The position numbers and the translations under genes are program-made. From the NCBI GenBank assembly GCA_003149835.1, contig QAMX01000005.1:1-21214 (forward strand): 21,214 nucleotides of DNA, in the 5' to 3' direction. How positions within the stretch are numbered: the stretch's first letter is position 1; every line of letters begins with the position of its first letter. The DNA is from Clostridiales bacterium (GTDB lineage: Bacteria; Bacillota; Clostridia; Oscillospirales; QAMX01). Below are positions 14,147 through 21,214 of the stretch, one piece after another. Below the pieces are notes generated by a model. It was given only the letters and a program-made list of their open reading frames with translations. It made no database searches and was not told the origin of the DNA.

Positions 14147-14188
14147 TTTGCGGCGCTTGTCCGCGCCGCTGAAACCGAGGACGAGACG

Positions 14189-15286
14189 ATGCTGACGACG
14201 CTGCCGCCTGAGCAGAAAACGGATATTCTCTCCCTGCTTCCCGCCGAGCTGGAACAATCGCTGACCGGCATGGGGCTGGCGCGTTTCCGGGCGAAGCAGG
14301 TCTTTCTGCGTCTGCACCGCTATGAATGGGAGAGCTTTGACGACTTTACCGAGCTGCCGAAGGCGGAGCGCGCGCGGCTCGCGGAAACGTATGCGCTGCC
14401 TTCGATTGAAATCGTCCGCCGCCAGGAATCGGCGCTCGACGGAACGGTGAAATACCTCTTTCGCCTCGGAGACGGAAACTGCGTCGAGAGCGTGCTGATG
14501 AAATATAAGCACGGAAATACCCTCTGCGTGTCGACGCAGGTCGGCTGCAAGATGCGCTGCGCCTTCTGCGCCTCGGGGCTGGACGGCTTTGTGCGCAACC
14601 TGAGCGCGGGCGAAATCCTGATGCAGGCCGCCGCGGCGCGGCGCGACAGCGGCGAGCGCGTCGACGGCATTGTGATGATGGGGACGGGCGAGCCGCTCGA
14701 CAATTTTGAGGCCTCGGTCGATTTTATCCTGCTGGCCGGGGAAAAGGATGGGCTCGGCATCGGCCAGCGCCACATCTCTCTTTCGACGAGCGGGCTGGTT
14801 CCGAAGATCCGCGCGCTTGCGGAGCGGAAGCTGGCCATCACGCTTTCCGTCTCGCTGCACGCGACGCGCGACGAGGCGCGCAGCGCGCTGATGCCCGTCA
14901 ACCGCCGTTACCCGATCGCCGAGCTGGTACAAGCGGCGACGGAGTACCAGCGCGTCACGGGGCGGCGCGTCTCATACGAATACGCGGTGATGGCCGGCGT
15001 CAACGATTCGGAGCGCGAGGCCGGCGAGCTCGCCGCGCTGCTGCGGGGCACGGGCGCGCACCTGAACCTAATCCGCTTAAATGAAGTGAAGGAGACGCGC
15101 TTCCGCGCCTCGGCCGAGCAGCGCCTCCGGCAGTTTGTCGCGGCGCTGGAAGCCCGCGGCCTGCATGTGACGGTGCGGCGCCGTCTGGGCGCCGACATCG
15201 ACGGCGCCTGCGGCCAGCTGCGGCGCTCGGTGCAGCCGCCGAGCGGAGACGTCCGGCGCACACAGCCGGAAACCGCGGAGAATTGA
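14189..15286 (+). CDS. rlmN: Dual-specificity RNA methyltransferase RlmN
   Basis: Radical-SAM enzyme that methylates C2 of A2503 in 23S rRNA and of A37 in some tRNAs, tuning translational fidelity. It is 365 residues. The iron-sulfur motif is CKMRCAFC (C120, C124, C127). The two other mechanistic cysteines are C113 (in CVSTQVGC) and C341 (in DIDGACGQL). MGTGEPLDN, GLVPKIRALAE and SVSLHATRDE are also typical. The ATG at 14189 has GAGG 8 nt upstream; a longer in-frame start at 14075 would add an unconserved Arg-rich leader that runs through the putative promoter. It differs from Cfr, whose adenine C8 methylation gives drug resistance, by the RlmN-type C-terminus and context, but this was not tested by alignment. 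Confidence 0.96.
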   Translation: MLTTLPPEQKTDILSLLPAELEQSLTGMGLARFRAKQVFLRLHRYEWESFDDFTELPKAERARLAETYALPSIEIVRRQESALDGTVKYLFRLGDGNCVESVLMKYKHGNTLCVSTQVGCKMRCAFCASGLDGFVRNLSAGEILMQAAAARRDSGERVDGIVMMGTGEPLDNFEASVDFILLAGEKDGLGIGQRHISLSTSGLVPKIRALAERKLAITLSVSLHATRDEARSALMPVNRRYPIAELVQAATEYQRVTGRRVSYEYAVMAGVNDSEREAGELAALLRGTGAHLNLIRLNEVKETRFRASAEQRLRQFVAALEARGLHVTVRRRLGADIDGACGQLRRSVQPPSGDVRRTQPETAEN

Positions 15287-15317
15287 CAAACGAAAACGAT
15301 GTTTTTGGCCGAGGGTG

Positions 15318-15346
15318 TTGTAAAATTCATAAATCGATGATAAAAT
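15318..15346 (+). promoter_or_regulatory. Promoter of the prpC-prkC-rsgA group
   Basis: TTGTAA (15318-15323), a 17-nt AT-rich spacer and TAAAAT (15341-15346). It lies in the only clearly AT-rich stretch of this half of the window, 57 nt before prpC. Likely drives prpC, prkC, rsgA and perhaps apbE. Confidence 0.65.
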
Positions 15347-15402
15347 AAAAGAGTAGAGACAGCGGAATCACGCGAATGTGAAGCGCATGGGGGCGGTACG
15401 GT

Positions 15403-16137
15403 ATGACGGCAGTCGGAGCGACGGACAAAGGAAGACGGCGCAGAGACAATCAGGACAACTATTATATCGATGTGCGGCACGGAGACGCTCAGGCCTTTCT
15501 CGTCGTAGGCGACGGGATGGGCGGCGCGAAAGCCGGCAACGTCGCCAGCGACATGACGGTATCCCTGTTTGCCGCCGAAGTCAGAAAACGGCAGAAGCCG
15601 GGGATGACCGTCGCCTACATGCGCGCCGTGATGGGCGAGGCGATCCAAAACGCCAACCGCCTCACCTTTGAGAAATCAAACGAGGATATCGTTTATTCCG
15701 GCATGGGCTCGACGGTCGTCGCCGCGCTGGTGGACGGATCGGACGCGTGTATCCTCAACGTCGGGGACAGCCGGGCCTACCATATCACCCAAGGCGGCAT
15801 CGCCCAGATTACCAGCGACCACTCCGTCGCCGAGGAGATGATCCGCCGCGGCGAGCTGACGCCGGAACAGGCGCGGCTGCACCCGGCGAAGAATTACATA
15901 ACGCGTGCGGTCGGAACGGAACCGGAGGTCGAACCGGAATTTTTCGACCGGCGCGTCGAGTCGGGAGACATCCTGCTGCTCTGTTCCGACGGGCTCTCCA
16001 ACATGCTTTTGGACGAGGAAATTCTGTTTGAAATCCGTTCGGGCGCCGAGTTTTCGACCTGCCCTGAACGGCTGATCCAGATCGCAAACGACCGAGGCGG
16101 CCCGGACAACATCACGGTTGTGCTGCTCTCCGTCTGA
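15403..16137 (+). CDS. prpC: PP2C-type Ser/Thr phosphatase
   Basis: Metal-dependent PPM phosphatase of 244 residues that removes phosphate from Ser/Thr residues placed by the kinase encoded next. Motifs are TDKGRRRRDNQDNYYID at the N-terminus, VVGDGMGG (metal ligand D37), GMGSTVVAAL, NVGDSRAYHI, TSDHSVAEEMIRRGEL, LCSDGLSNML (D196) and GGPDNITVVLL (D235), the full order expected for bacterial Stp/PrpC. There is no membrane segment, so it acts in the cytoplasm on the kinase domain and its substrates. The start follows a GGGGGCGG run about 7 nt upstream. It is followed by prkC after about 60-75 nt, the conserved pairing. Confidence 0.95.
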   Translation: MTAVGATDKGRRRRDNQDNYYIDVRHGDAQAFLVVGDGMGGAKAGNVASDMTVSLFAAEVRKRQKPGMTVAYMRAVMGEAIQNANRLTFEKSNEDIVYSGMGSTVVAALVDGSDACILNVGDSRAYHITQGGIAQITSDHSVAEEMIRRGELTPEQARLHPAKNYITRAVGTEPEVEPEFFDRRVESGDILLLCSDGLSNMLLDEEILFEIRSGAEFSTCPERLIQIANDRGGPDNITVVLLSV

Positions 16138-16172
16138 ATCAGGCAGCGAAAAACAGCAAAGAGAGGAACCTC

Positions 16173-16194
16173 TGTCCGGAGACAGCTCCGGACA
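16173..16194 (+). promoter_or_regulatory. Hairpin abutting the prkC start region
   Basis: TGTCCGGA (16173-16180) pairs perfectly with TCCGGACA (16187-16194) around a 6-nt loop. It ends one base before the first in-frame ATG (16196). The stem contains part of the only GGAG in the region. A second small hairpin (AGAG/CTCT) lies just upstream. This could restrain prkC translation relative to prpC. Confidence 0.4.
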
Positions 16195-16210
16195 TATGGG
16201 AATGTCATTT

Positions 16211-18271
16211 ATGGATAGCTTTATCGGAAAGGTTCTGGACGGCCGCTACGAAATCATCGAGATCATCGGCACCGGCGGCATGGCTGTCGTTTATAAGGCG
16301 CGGGACAGAAAGCTGAACCGCCTCGTGGCGGTCAAAGTGCTGAAACCCGAGCTGCGCGGCGACACCGAGCTGCGGCGGCGTTTCCATGCCGAGAGCGAGG
16401 CGGTCGCGCGGCTGAACCATCCCAACGTCATCAACGTCTTTGACGTCTCGACCAACGACGAAAACGAATATTTCGTCATGGAACTGATCGACGGCATCAC
16501 GCTCAAACAGTACATGACGCAGCGCGGCGTTCTGACCATCAAGGAGACGCTGCATTTTACCGTACAGATTCTGCGCGGGCTGGAACATGCGCACGCGAAA
16601 AAAATTGTCCACCGCGATATCAAGCCGCAGAACATCATGATCCTCCGCGACGGCACGGCAAAGGTCACCGATTTCGGCATCGCCCGCGTCTCCGGCAACA
16701 CGGAGATGACGACCAATCAGGTCAACGCCTTCGGCTCGGTTCACTACATCGCGCCGGAGCAGGCGCGATGCGAGGCGACGGACGGGCGGGCGGACATCTA
16801 TTCCGTCGGCGTCATGCTGTACGAAATGCTGACCGGCGAGCTGCCCTATCAGGGCGACACGGCGGTCGCCATCGCCATGCAGCACATCCGTTCCACCCCT
16901 GTCCCGCCGCGCGAGATCAACCCCGATATCCCCGAGGCTTTGGAGGCGATCACGCTGCGCGCAATGTCGGGATCTCTGGAAACCCGTTATGCCACGGCCT
17001 CCGAAATGATCGACGATTTGGAGGCGTACCGGAAGGATCCGGGGTCGTTTATGCCGTCGTTTGTCCCCTCGATCACCGCCGGCGACGGCGATACGATGCG
17101 CTTCACGCCGTCGCCGCAAAATAAAGGGGCGATCGTCCCCGCGCCGCAGACCGCGATGAGCCGCCGCAGGGCGCCCGACTCCGCCGAGGACGGCGCGGCT
17201 GTAAAAAAGAAAATCAATATGATGCCGATTGCGGCGGCGGTGCTGATGCTGCTTTTGGTCACCGCCATCGTCGCCGCCCTGTGGGTGACGATTTTCAGCC
17301 CGGAAGCGGGAACCGCCGAAGTGCCGGTGCCGAACCTCGTGGGGCGGACCTATCAGGACGTCTCGACGGATTCCTCGCTCAAATTTGAGCTGGTGATCGC
17401 CGACCAAAAGCACGACTCGACCTATGACGAAGGCGTGATTATCGATCAGAATCAGCCTGTCGGAAAGAAGGTAAAGGAAAACTCCACCATCGAGCTTGTG
17501 CTGAGCCTTGGCAAGCGCGTGGAGACGATGCCGAACTATATCAACTGGGACTACATGGAGGCCAGCCAGGACATCCGCACCCTGATGGAGAAAACGGTCA
17601 CGGTCACTTATCTGTATGAAGCGAGCGAGACGGTGGAGCGGAACCATATTATCCGCACCGACCCGATCGCCAATCAGACGATTACGGAGGGTCAGACGAT
17701 CACCTTCGTCATCAGCCAGGGGACAAAAACCGATATCGTCGAAATGCCGAACCTGTTCGGCATGACCGAGGAGACGGCCCGCAGCACGTTGTCGGCCTAT
17801 GGGCTCAACGTCGGTATCGTCGATTACGAGGAGAGCGACGCCTACGCGCCGGGGATCGTCATCGGCCAGAGCACGCCGGCGGAGGTCGAGGTGCCGCAGG
17901 GCATGACGGTCAACATCACGCTGAGCAAGGCCGTGGAGACGACGCCGCCTGAAACAGAGCCGCCTACGGAACCGGCGACGGAGCCGACCGATACAAGCAG
18001 CTCCGAGCCGCCTCAGACGAGCGACGCCACGTCGTCCGATACGCCGCCGGAGGAGGGCTACGTCGACTGGACGCTGATGCTGCCGCAGGGCGTGGAGTAT
18101 CCGGATCAGTTCCTGCTGGAAATTTATGTGGACGATATCGTTATGTACTCGGAAACCGTTGAGAAAACAAGCGGAGCGATTACGCTGCGCATCCGCGGGA
18201 GCGGGACGGTGCGGGTAGAAGCGTATATTGACACGACGCTGTATAAATCGGAATCGATCGTGATTTCATAG
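16211..18271 (+). CDS. prkC: PASTA-domain eukaryotic-type Ser/Thr kinase
   Basis: Membrane kinase that couples wall status to growth, division or germination in Gram-positives. Numbered from ATG 16211 it is 686 residues. The kinase domain (about 13-275) has the glycine loop GTGGMAVVY, K42, HRD (134-136) in HRDIKPQNI, DFG (D154) and APEQAR. A Ser/Thr-rich juxtamembrane stretch leads to one membrane span (about 338-364). Three extracellular PASTA repeats follow at about 371-436, 437-507 and 510-577. Then come a Pro/Glu/Thr linker and an unassigned domain, about 619-686. ATG 16211 gives MDSFIGKVLDGRYE, the family's usual beginning; ATGs at 16196 and 16202 are alternatives and no ribosome binding site clearly decides. 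In Bacillus the orthologue binds muropeptides and phosphorylates EF-G, CpgA and others. Confidence 0.95.
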   Translation: MDSFIGKVLDGRYEIIEIIGTGGMAVVYKARDRKLNRLVAVKVLKPELRGDTELRRRFHAESEAVARLNHPNVINVFDVSTNDENEYFVMELIDGITLKQYMTQRGVLTIKETLHFTVQILRGLEHAHAKKIVHRDIKPQNIMILRDGTAKVTDFGIARVSGNTEMTTNQVNAFGSVHYIAPEQARCEATDGRADIYSVGVMLYEMLTGELPYQGDTAVAIAMQHIRSTPVPPREINPDIPEALEAITLRAMSGSLETRYATASEMIDDLEAYRKDPGSFMPSFVPSITAGDGDTMRFTPSPQNKGAIVPAPQTAMSRRRAPDSAEDGAAVKKKINMMPIAAAVLMLLLVTAIVAALWVTIFSPEAGTAEVPVPNLVGRTYQDVSTDSSLKFELVIADQKHDSTYDEGVIIDQNQPVGKKVKENSTIELVLSLGKRVETMPNYINWDYMEASQDIRTLMEKTVTVTYLYEASETVERNHIIRTDPIANQTITEGQTITFVISQGTKTDIVEMPNLFGMTEETARSTLSAYGLNVGIVDYEESDAYAPGIVIGQSTPAEVEVPQGMTVNITLSKAVETTPPETEPPTEPATEPTDTSSSEPPQTSDATSSDTPPEEGYVDWTLMLPQGVEYPDQFLLEIYVDDIVMYSETVEKTSGAITLRIRGSGTVRVEAYIDTTLYKSESIVIS

Positions 18272-18289
18272 GAGGGGACGGCCGCAGAT

Positions 18290-19222
18290 ATGCCGCAGGG
18301 AAAGATCGTCAAAACGGCGAGCACGCTGTACACCGTCCGTGAAACGGCCGGCGTCCTTGAAACGGCCGGAGGCTGTGAGGCGGAGAAGCTCCATAGCGGG
18401 GAAAACGTCTGGCTTTGCAGGCCGCGGGGGCGGTTTCGCAGGGATGGCATCGCGCCGCTGGCGGGCGACGAGGTCTTGTTTGAGCCGCACCGCGACGGAA
18501 ACGGTGTGCTGACGGAGATTCTGCCCCGCCGAAATTCGCTGGTTCGGCCGCCGGTGGCCAATATTGACCGGCTGATTATCGTCGTTTCAGCCGCGCCGCC
18601 CGTAACGGCGCGGCTGATGATCGACTCAATGACCGCGCTCGCGGCCTTTAAGGGCATCGAGCCGGTCATCTGCATCAACAAGACCGACCTCGCGCCGGGC
18701 GCGGAGCTCGCGGAGCTCTACGCTTCGCTCGGCTATGCCACAGTCTCCGTCAGCGCCGCCGACGGCAGCGGGCTTGACGCGCTCGCCGCCCGCCTGCGCG
18801 GCGCTTTCTGCGTGCTGACGGGGAATTCCGGCGTCGGAAAATCGAGCCTGATCAACCGGCTCTATCCGGGCTTTGAGGCGAGAACCGGGGGATTAAGCGA
18901 GAAGATCGGGCGCGGCCGTCAGACGACGCGCCATGTCGAGCTGCTGGCGACCGAGGACGGCGGCTATGTCGCCGATACGCCGGGCTATTCGTGCTTCGAC
19001 GCGGTGGAGATGGAGATGACGGACGCCGGCCGGCTGCCGTTCTGCTTCCCGGAATTTACCGGGTATCTCGGCGGCTGCCGCTATTCCGACTGCTCGCATG
19101 TCCGCGACGACGGGTGCGCTGTGCTCGCGGCGGTGGCCGAGGGGAAAATCGCCGTTTCCCGGCACGAAAGCTATGTGCGGCTGTATGAACGCGTAAAGGA
19201 TTTGAAGCAATGGGAAATGTAA
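18290..19222 (+). CDS. rsgA: Ribosome small-subunit assembly GTPase
   Basis: Circularly permuted GTPase (RsgA/YloQ/CpgA) that checks late 30S subunit maturation. It is 310 residues: an N-terminal OB fold (about 1-75), a GTPase with permuted motif order NKTD (G4, 130-133), then GNSGVGKS (G1, 178-185), GRGRQTTRHVEL (switch I), DTPG (G3, 229-232), and a C-terminal zinc domain C263...C268-S-H270...C276. GGAGGGG at 18271-18277 is the ribosome binding site and overlaps the last base of the prkC stop. In Bacillus subtilis the orthologue CpgA is phosphorylated by PrkC, so the adjacency is functional as well as syntenic. Confidence 0.97.
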   Translation: MPQGKIVKTASTLYTVRETAGVLETAGGCEAEKLHSGENVWLCRPRGRFRRDGIAPLAGDEVLFEPHRDGNGVLTEILPRRNSLVRPPVANIDRLIIVVSAAPPVTARLMIDSMTALAAFKGIEPVICINKTDLAPGAELAELYASLGYATVSVSAADGSGLDALAARLRGAFCVLTGNSGVGKSSLINRLYPGFEARTGGLSEKIGRGRQTTRHVELLATEDGGYVADTPGYSCFDAVEMEMTDAGRLPFCFPEFTGYLGGCRYSDCSHVRDDGCAVLAAVAEGKIAVSRHESYVRLYERVKDLKQWEM

Positions 19223-20250
19223 AAAGACTTTGCCTGCTCATCGCGGCGATCTGTTTGCTGCCGCTGTTCGGGAGCTGCGGCGGGGAAACCGACAGCGCCT
19301 ACGCCGAGGAACAGCTTTTTGCAATGGACACGTATATGCTGCTGCGCGCCGGCGGCGAAAACGCGGCCGGCGCTCTGGCGGCGGCGGCGGAAAAAATCAA
19401 CGCGCTGGAAGCTGAGCTGAACGTGCGCGATGCGGCCGGAACGGGCGGCGCGGCGCGGCTCAACGCCGCCGACGGTCAGGAGGTCGAGATCGGAGCGGAG
19501 CTGTTTTCACTCCTACAAACCGCACAGGCGGTTTCCGAACAGACCGGAGGCGCCTTCGACATCACCACCTATCCGCTGACGCAGCTCTGGGGCTTCGGCG
19601 GGGAAGGGACGGTGCCCGATGAAGCGGCGATTGCGGAGACGCTGGCCCGCGTCGGTTATCAGAAGCTCCGCCTCGACGCGGAGCGCCGGACCGCCTCTCT
19701 GACGGACGGCGCGCAGATCGATCTCGGCGCCATCGCCAAGGGCTACGCGGCGGAGTCCGTTCGCGAGGTCTTCTGCGAATACGGCGTGGAGAGCGCTCTG
19801 ATTAACCTCGGGGGAAATATTTTTGCGCTCGGCGAAAAACTCGACGGAAACGCATGGCGGATCGGGATTGCGGACCCCGGCGACACGCGGGAAACGGTGG
19901 GCGTGCTCGCCGTGCGCGACACCGCCGTTGTGACCAGCGGCTCTTATCAGCGCTATTTTATGCGGGGCGCGATGCGCTATCATCACCTGCTCGATCCCGC
20001 TACCGGCCGTCCCGCCGACAACGGGCTGGAAAGCGTGACGGTGGTCTGCGCCGACGCGACGCGGGCCGACGCGCTTTCGACGGCGCTGTTTGTCATGGGC
20101 GAGGAGGAGGCCGTCCGCTTTTGGCGCGAGACAGGCGATTTTGAAATGATTCTGATCCGGGAGGACAAGCAAATCCTGCTGACGCCGGCGCTGGCGGATA
20201 GCTTTGAGATTACGGCGGGCTCGGCTTATCGGGTGAAAACTGTATCGTAG
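19210..20250 (+). CDS. apbE: FAD:protein FMN transferase, ApbE lipoprotein
   Basis: Flavinyltransferase that attaches FMN from FAD to Thr/Ser of target flavoproteins such as RnfG/RnfD, NqrB/C or extracellular reductases. It is 346 residues. A lipoprotein signal ends in LFGSC (C23), placing the enzyme on the outer face of the membrane. Motifs in order are FAMDTYM, GAFDITTYPLTQLWGF, QIDLGAIAKGYAAE, ALINLGGNIFALG, VVTSGSYQRYF, HHLLDPATGRPADN and ATRADALSTALFVMG, a complete ApbE set including the magnesium-binding region. The ATG overlaps the rsgA 3' end by 13 nt, with AAAGGA upstream, so it is probably cotranscribed. No target flavoprotein is encoded in the window. Confidence 0.95.
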   Translation: MGNVKRLCLLIAAICLLPLFGSCGGETDSAYAEEQLFAMDTYMLLRAGGENAAGALAAAAEKINALEAELNVRDAAGTGGAARLNAADGQEVEIGAELFSLLQTAQAVSEQTGGAFDITTYPLTQLWGFGGEGTVPDEAAIAETLARVGYQKLRLDAERRTASLTDGAQIDLGAIAKGYAAESVREVFCEYGVESALINLGGNIFALGEKLDGNAWRIGIADPGDTRETVGVLAVRDTAVVTSGSYQRYFMRGAMRYHHLLDPATGRPADNGLESVTVVCADATRADALSTALFVMGEEEAVRFWRETGDFEMILIREDKQILLTPALADSFEITAGSAYRVKTVS

Positions 20251-20413
20251 GCGCAGGACAGCCGCCGGCGCTGAAAACGGTTGGCAGCCACGGCGACGCC
20301 GCGCAACCGGCCGAAAGAGTTCGATGGGCAAAAAAAACGAAGCGCTGTGAAGCAAAAAGCTCCGGCGCATGGTGCAAAGCGCGAAGGCGGCACTGAGAGA
20401 GGAGCGAAACCGA

Positions 20414-20884
20414 ATGCGAAGAAAAGACCGCGAGATCACCGACGGCAGGAGGATCGACGAGATCATCCTGAGCTGCGACTGCCTGCGGCTCGGCATGACA
20501 GACGGCTGCGAGGCGTATATCGTCCCGCTCAATTTCGGCTTTACCCATGAGGCGGAGAAACGCAGCTTTTATATGCACTGCGCGCCGGAAGGCCGAAAGA
20601 TCGATCTGCTGCGAAAAAACAGCCGCGTGGGCTTTGAGCTTGACACCGGTCACGCCGTCAACGCGGGCGAGATCGCCTGCGGCTATTCGTTTCGCTTTCA
20701 GAGCGTCATCGGCACGGGGACGGTGTCGTTTGTCGCCGAGCCGAAGGACAAGGAGGCCGCGCTGCGGCAGATCATGCGCCACTATGCGGGCGAGGCGGAC
20801 TGGGGCTTTGACAGCCGCGCGCTCGACGCCGTGACAATTCTCCGCATGGATGTGGAAACGCTGGCCTGCAAAGCGCATGAGTAA
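20414..20884 (+). CDS. NimA-like pyridoxamine 5'-phosphate oxidase family flavoprotein
   Basis: A 156-residue member of the FMN-binding split-barrel superfamily, closest in appearance to the NimA/nitroimidazole-resistance type. Visible family features are MRRKDREITD at the N-terminus, IDEIILSCDCLRLGM, YIVPLNFGF, FYMHCAPEGRKIDLLRKN, VGFELD and FQSVIGTGTVSF. Related proteins bind FMN or heme; enzymatic roles are mostly undefined and drug resistance should not be assumed. The ATG at 20414 has GGAG 9 nt upstream and gives the standard N-terminus. The 163-nt gap after apbE (20251-20413) shows no gene, clear promoter or terminator. Nothing shows that ApbE modifies it, since such proteins bind flavin non-covalently. 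Confidence 0.87.
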   Translation: MRRKDREITDGRRIDEIILSCDCLRLGMTDGCEAYIVPLNFGFTHEAEKRSFYMHCAPEGRKIDLLRKNSRVGFELDTGHAVNAGEIACGYSFRFQSVIGTGTVSFVAEPKDKEAALRQIMRHYAGEADWGFDSRALDAVTILRMDVETLACKAHE

Positions 20885-20898
20885 GGCGCAGAGATCTT

Positions 20899-20935
20899 AA
20901 ACGGCGGGACGGCGCGGGAGGCGAAATCGCTTCCG
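20899..20935 (+). other. Hairpin between the flavoprotein and DUF2461 genes
   Basis: Two short helices (CGCGG/CCGCG and GCGA/TCGC, with a GAG/TT internal loop) stack around 20913-20937 in the 85-nt gap. There is no T-run. Weak evidence for a processing or stability element. Confidence 0.2.
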
Positions 20936-20969
20936 CGGGGAATACAACCGCCAAAGACAGGGGAACGAT

Positions 20970-21214
20970 ATGTTTTCGCAAAAGACGCTCGATTTTCTGT
21001 TTGAAAACCGCCTCAGAGACGACAAAGGCTGGTTTACAGAGCACAAGTCCACGTATAACGAACACGTTCTGCTCCCGTTGAAGGAGCTGGCGACCGCTTT
21101 GACGCCGGCGGTTTCGGCGATCGACGACCGAATCGTCACGACGCCGGGCGTAGGCAAAACGATTTCGAGAATCTATCGGGACACACGTTTTTCGCGGGAT
21201 AAAACCATTTTCCG
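20970..21214 (+). CDS. DUF2461 family protein, 5' part only
   Basis: Eighty-one codons are visible before the window ends. FSQKTLDFLFENRLRDDKGWF, in which the family shows FLxxLxxNNxxxWF, then EHKSTYNEHVLLPLKEL and ISRIYRDTRFSRDKT are the hallmarks of the DUF2461 (TIGR02453) family. Full members are about 210-230 residues. The function is unknown. AGGGGA lies 5-6 nt before the ATG. Confidence 0.88.
   Translation, partial: MFSQKTLDFLFENRLRDDKGWFTEHKSTYNEHVLLPLKELATALTPAVSAIDDRIVTTPGVGKTISRIYRDTRFSRDKTIF

Noticed and set aside
14075..14188. Longer rlmN start at 14075
   Set aside because: The added 38 residues are not RlmN-like and cross the TATAAT; ATG 14189 has a ribosome binding site.
13922..14188. 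Remnant of rsmB in the fmt-rlmN gap
   Set aside because: No reading frame in the gap resembles an RsmB/NusB domain or an SAM-methyltransferase motif.
12887..14932. A 681-codon minus-strand frame over fmt and rlmN
   Set aside because: Antisense shadow of two well-supported genes; Arg/Gln/His-rich with no family motif.
16118..16195. prkC start within the end of prpC
   Set aside because: The extension is unconserved, and ATGs at 16196-16211 match the family N-terminus.
16205..17647. A 480-codon minus-strand frame opposite prkC
   Set aside because: Mirror frame of the kinase; no motif and no ribosome binding site logic.
20414..20884. Nitroimidazole resistance gene
   Set aside because: Only the broad NimA-like fold family can be supported; resistance function cannot be inferred from family membership.

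Overview
The window reads as a compact stretch of chromosome from a GC-rich Gram-positive bacterium of the class Clostridia, probably an Oscillospirales/Ruminococcaceae-type gut organism. The evidence is the Firmicutes gene order (yicC-remA-gmk-rpoZ-priA-def-fmt-rlmN-prpC-prkC-rsgA), RemA (DUF370), a PASTA-domain Ser/Thr kinase, an FtsK/SpoIIIE motor, consensus sigma-A promoters (several with TATAAT) and AGGAG-type ribosome binding sites. The taxon is inferred from gene content, not from a marker search. No prophage, transposon, insertion sequence, CRISPR array, tRNA or rRNA was seen.

Layout. (1) 1-1238, minus strand: homoserine dehydrogenase, 3' end outside the window, with its own promoter. 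(2) 1547-2083: an unrecognised membrane protein, divergent from hom. (3) 2084-2445: a non-coding region with a near-consensus promoter and a long hairpin-rich leader. (4) 2446-6004: uppP and ftsK, lipid-carrier recycling and chromosome translocation, closed by a probable terminator. (5) 6232-7278: a GlmS-like sugar isomerase (SIS) protein lacking the glutaminase half, followed by a 17-bp perfect inverted repeat. (6) 7461-13921: yicC, remA, gmk, rpoZ, priA, a small ORF, def and fmt, for RNA processing, regulation, GTP supply, RNA polymerase, replication restart and formyl-methionine handling. (7) 14189-15286: rlmN behind a 267-nt gap that takes the place usually held by rsmB. (8) 15403-19222: prpC, prkC and rsgA, phosphatase, PASTA kinase and ribosome-assembly GTPase, with a clear promoter before prpC. 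(9) 19210-21214: an ApbE flavinyltransferase lipoprotein, a NimA-like flavin-binding protein and the start of a DUF2461 protein.

Functional reading. Most of the window is conserved housekeeping. UppP regenerates undecaprenyl phosphate for wall synthesis, and PrkC-type kinases sense wall precursors or fragments through PASTA repeats. PrpC reverses that phosphorylation, and the RsgA orthologue of Bacillus (CpgA) is a known PrkC substrate. I found no convincing new multi-gene system. The parts least explained are RNA-level or domain-level: the structured leader before uppP, a hairpin abutting the prkC start codons, the 17-bp repeat after the SIS gene, an extracellular domain after the PASTA repeats of PrkC, and an acidic insertion inside the FtsK motor.
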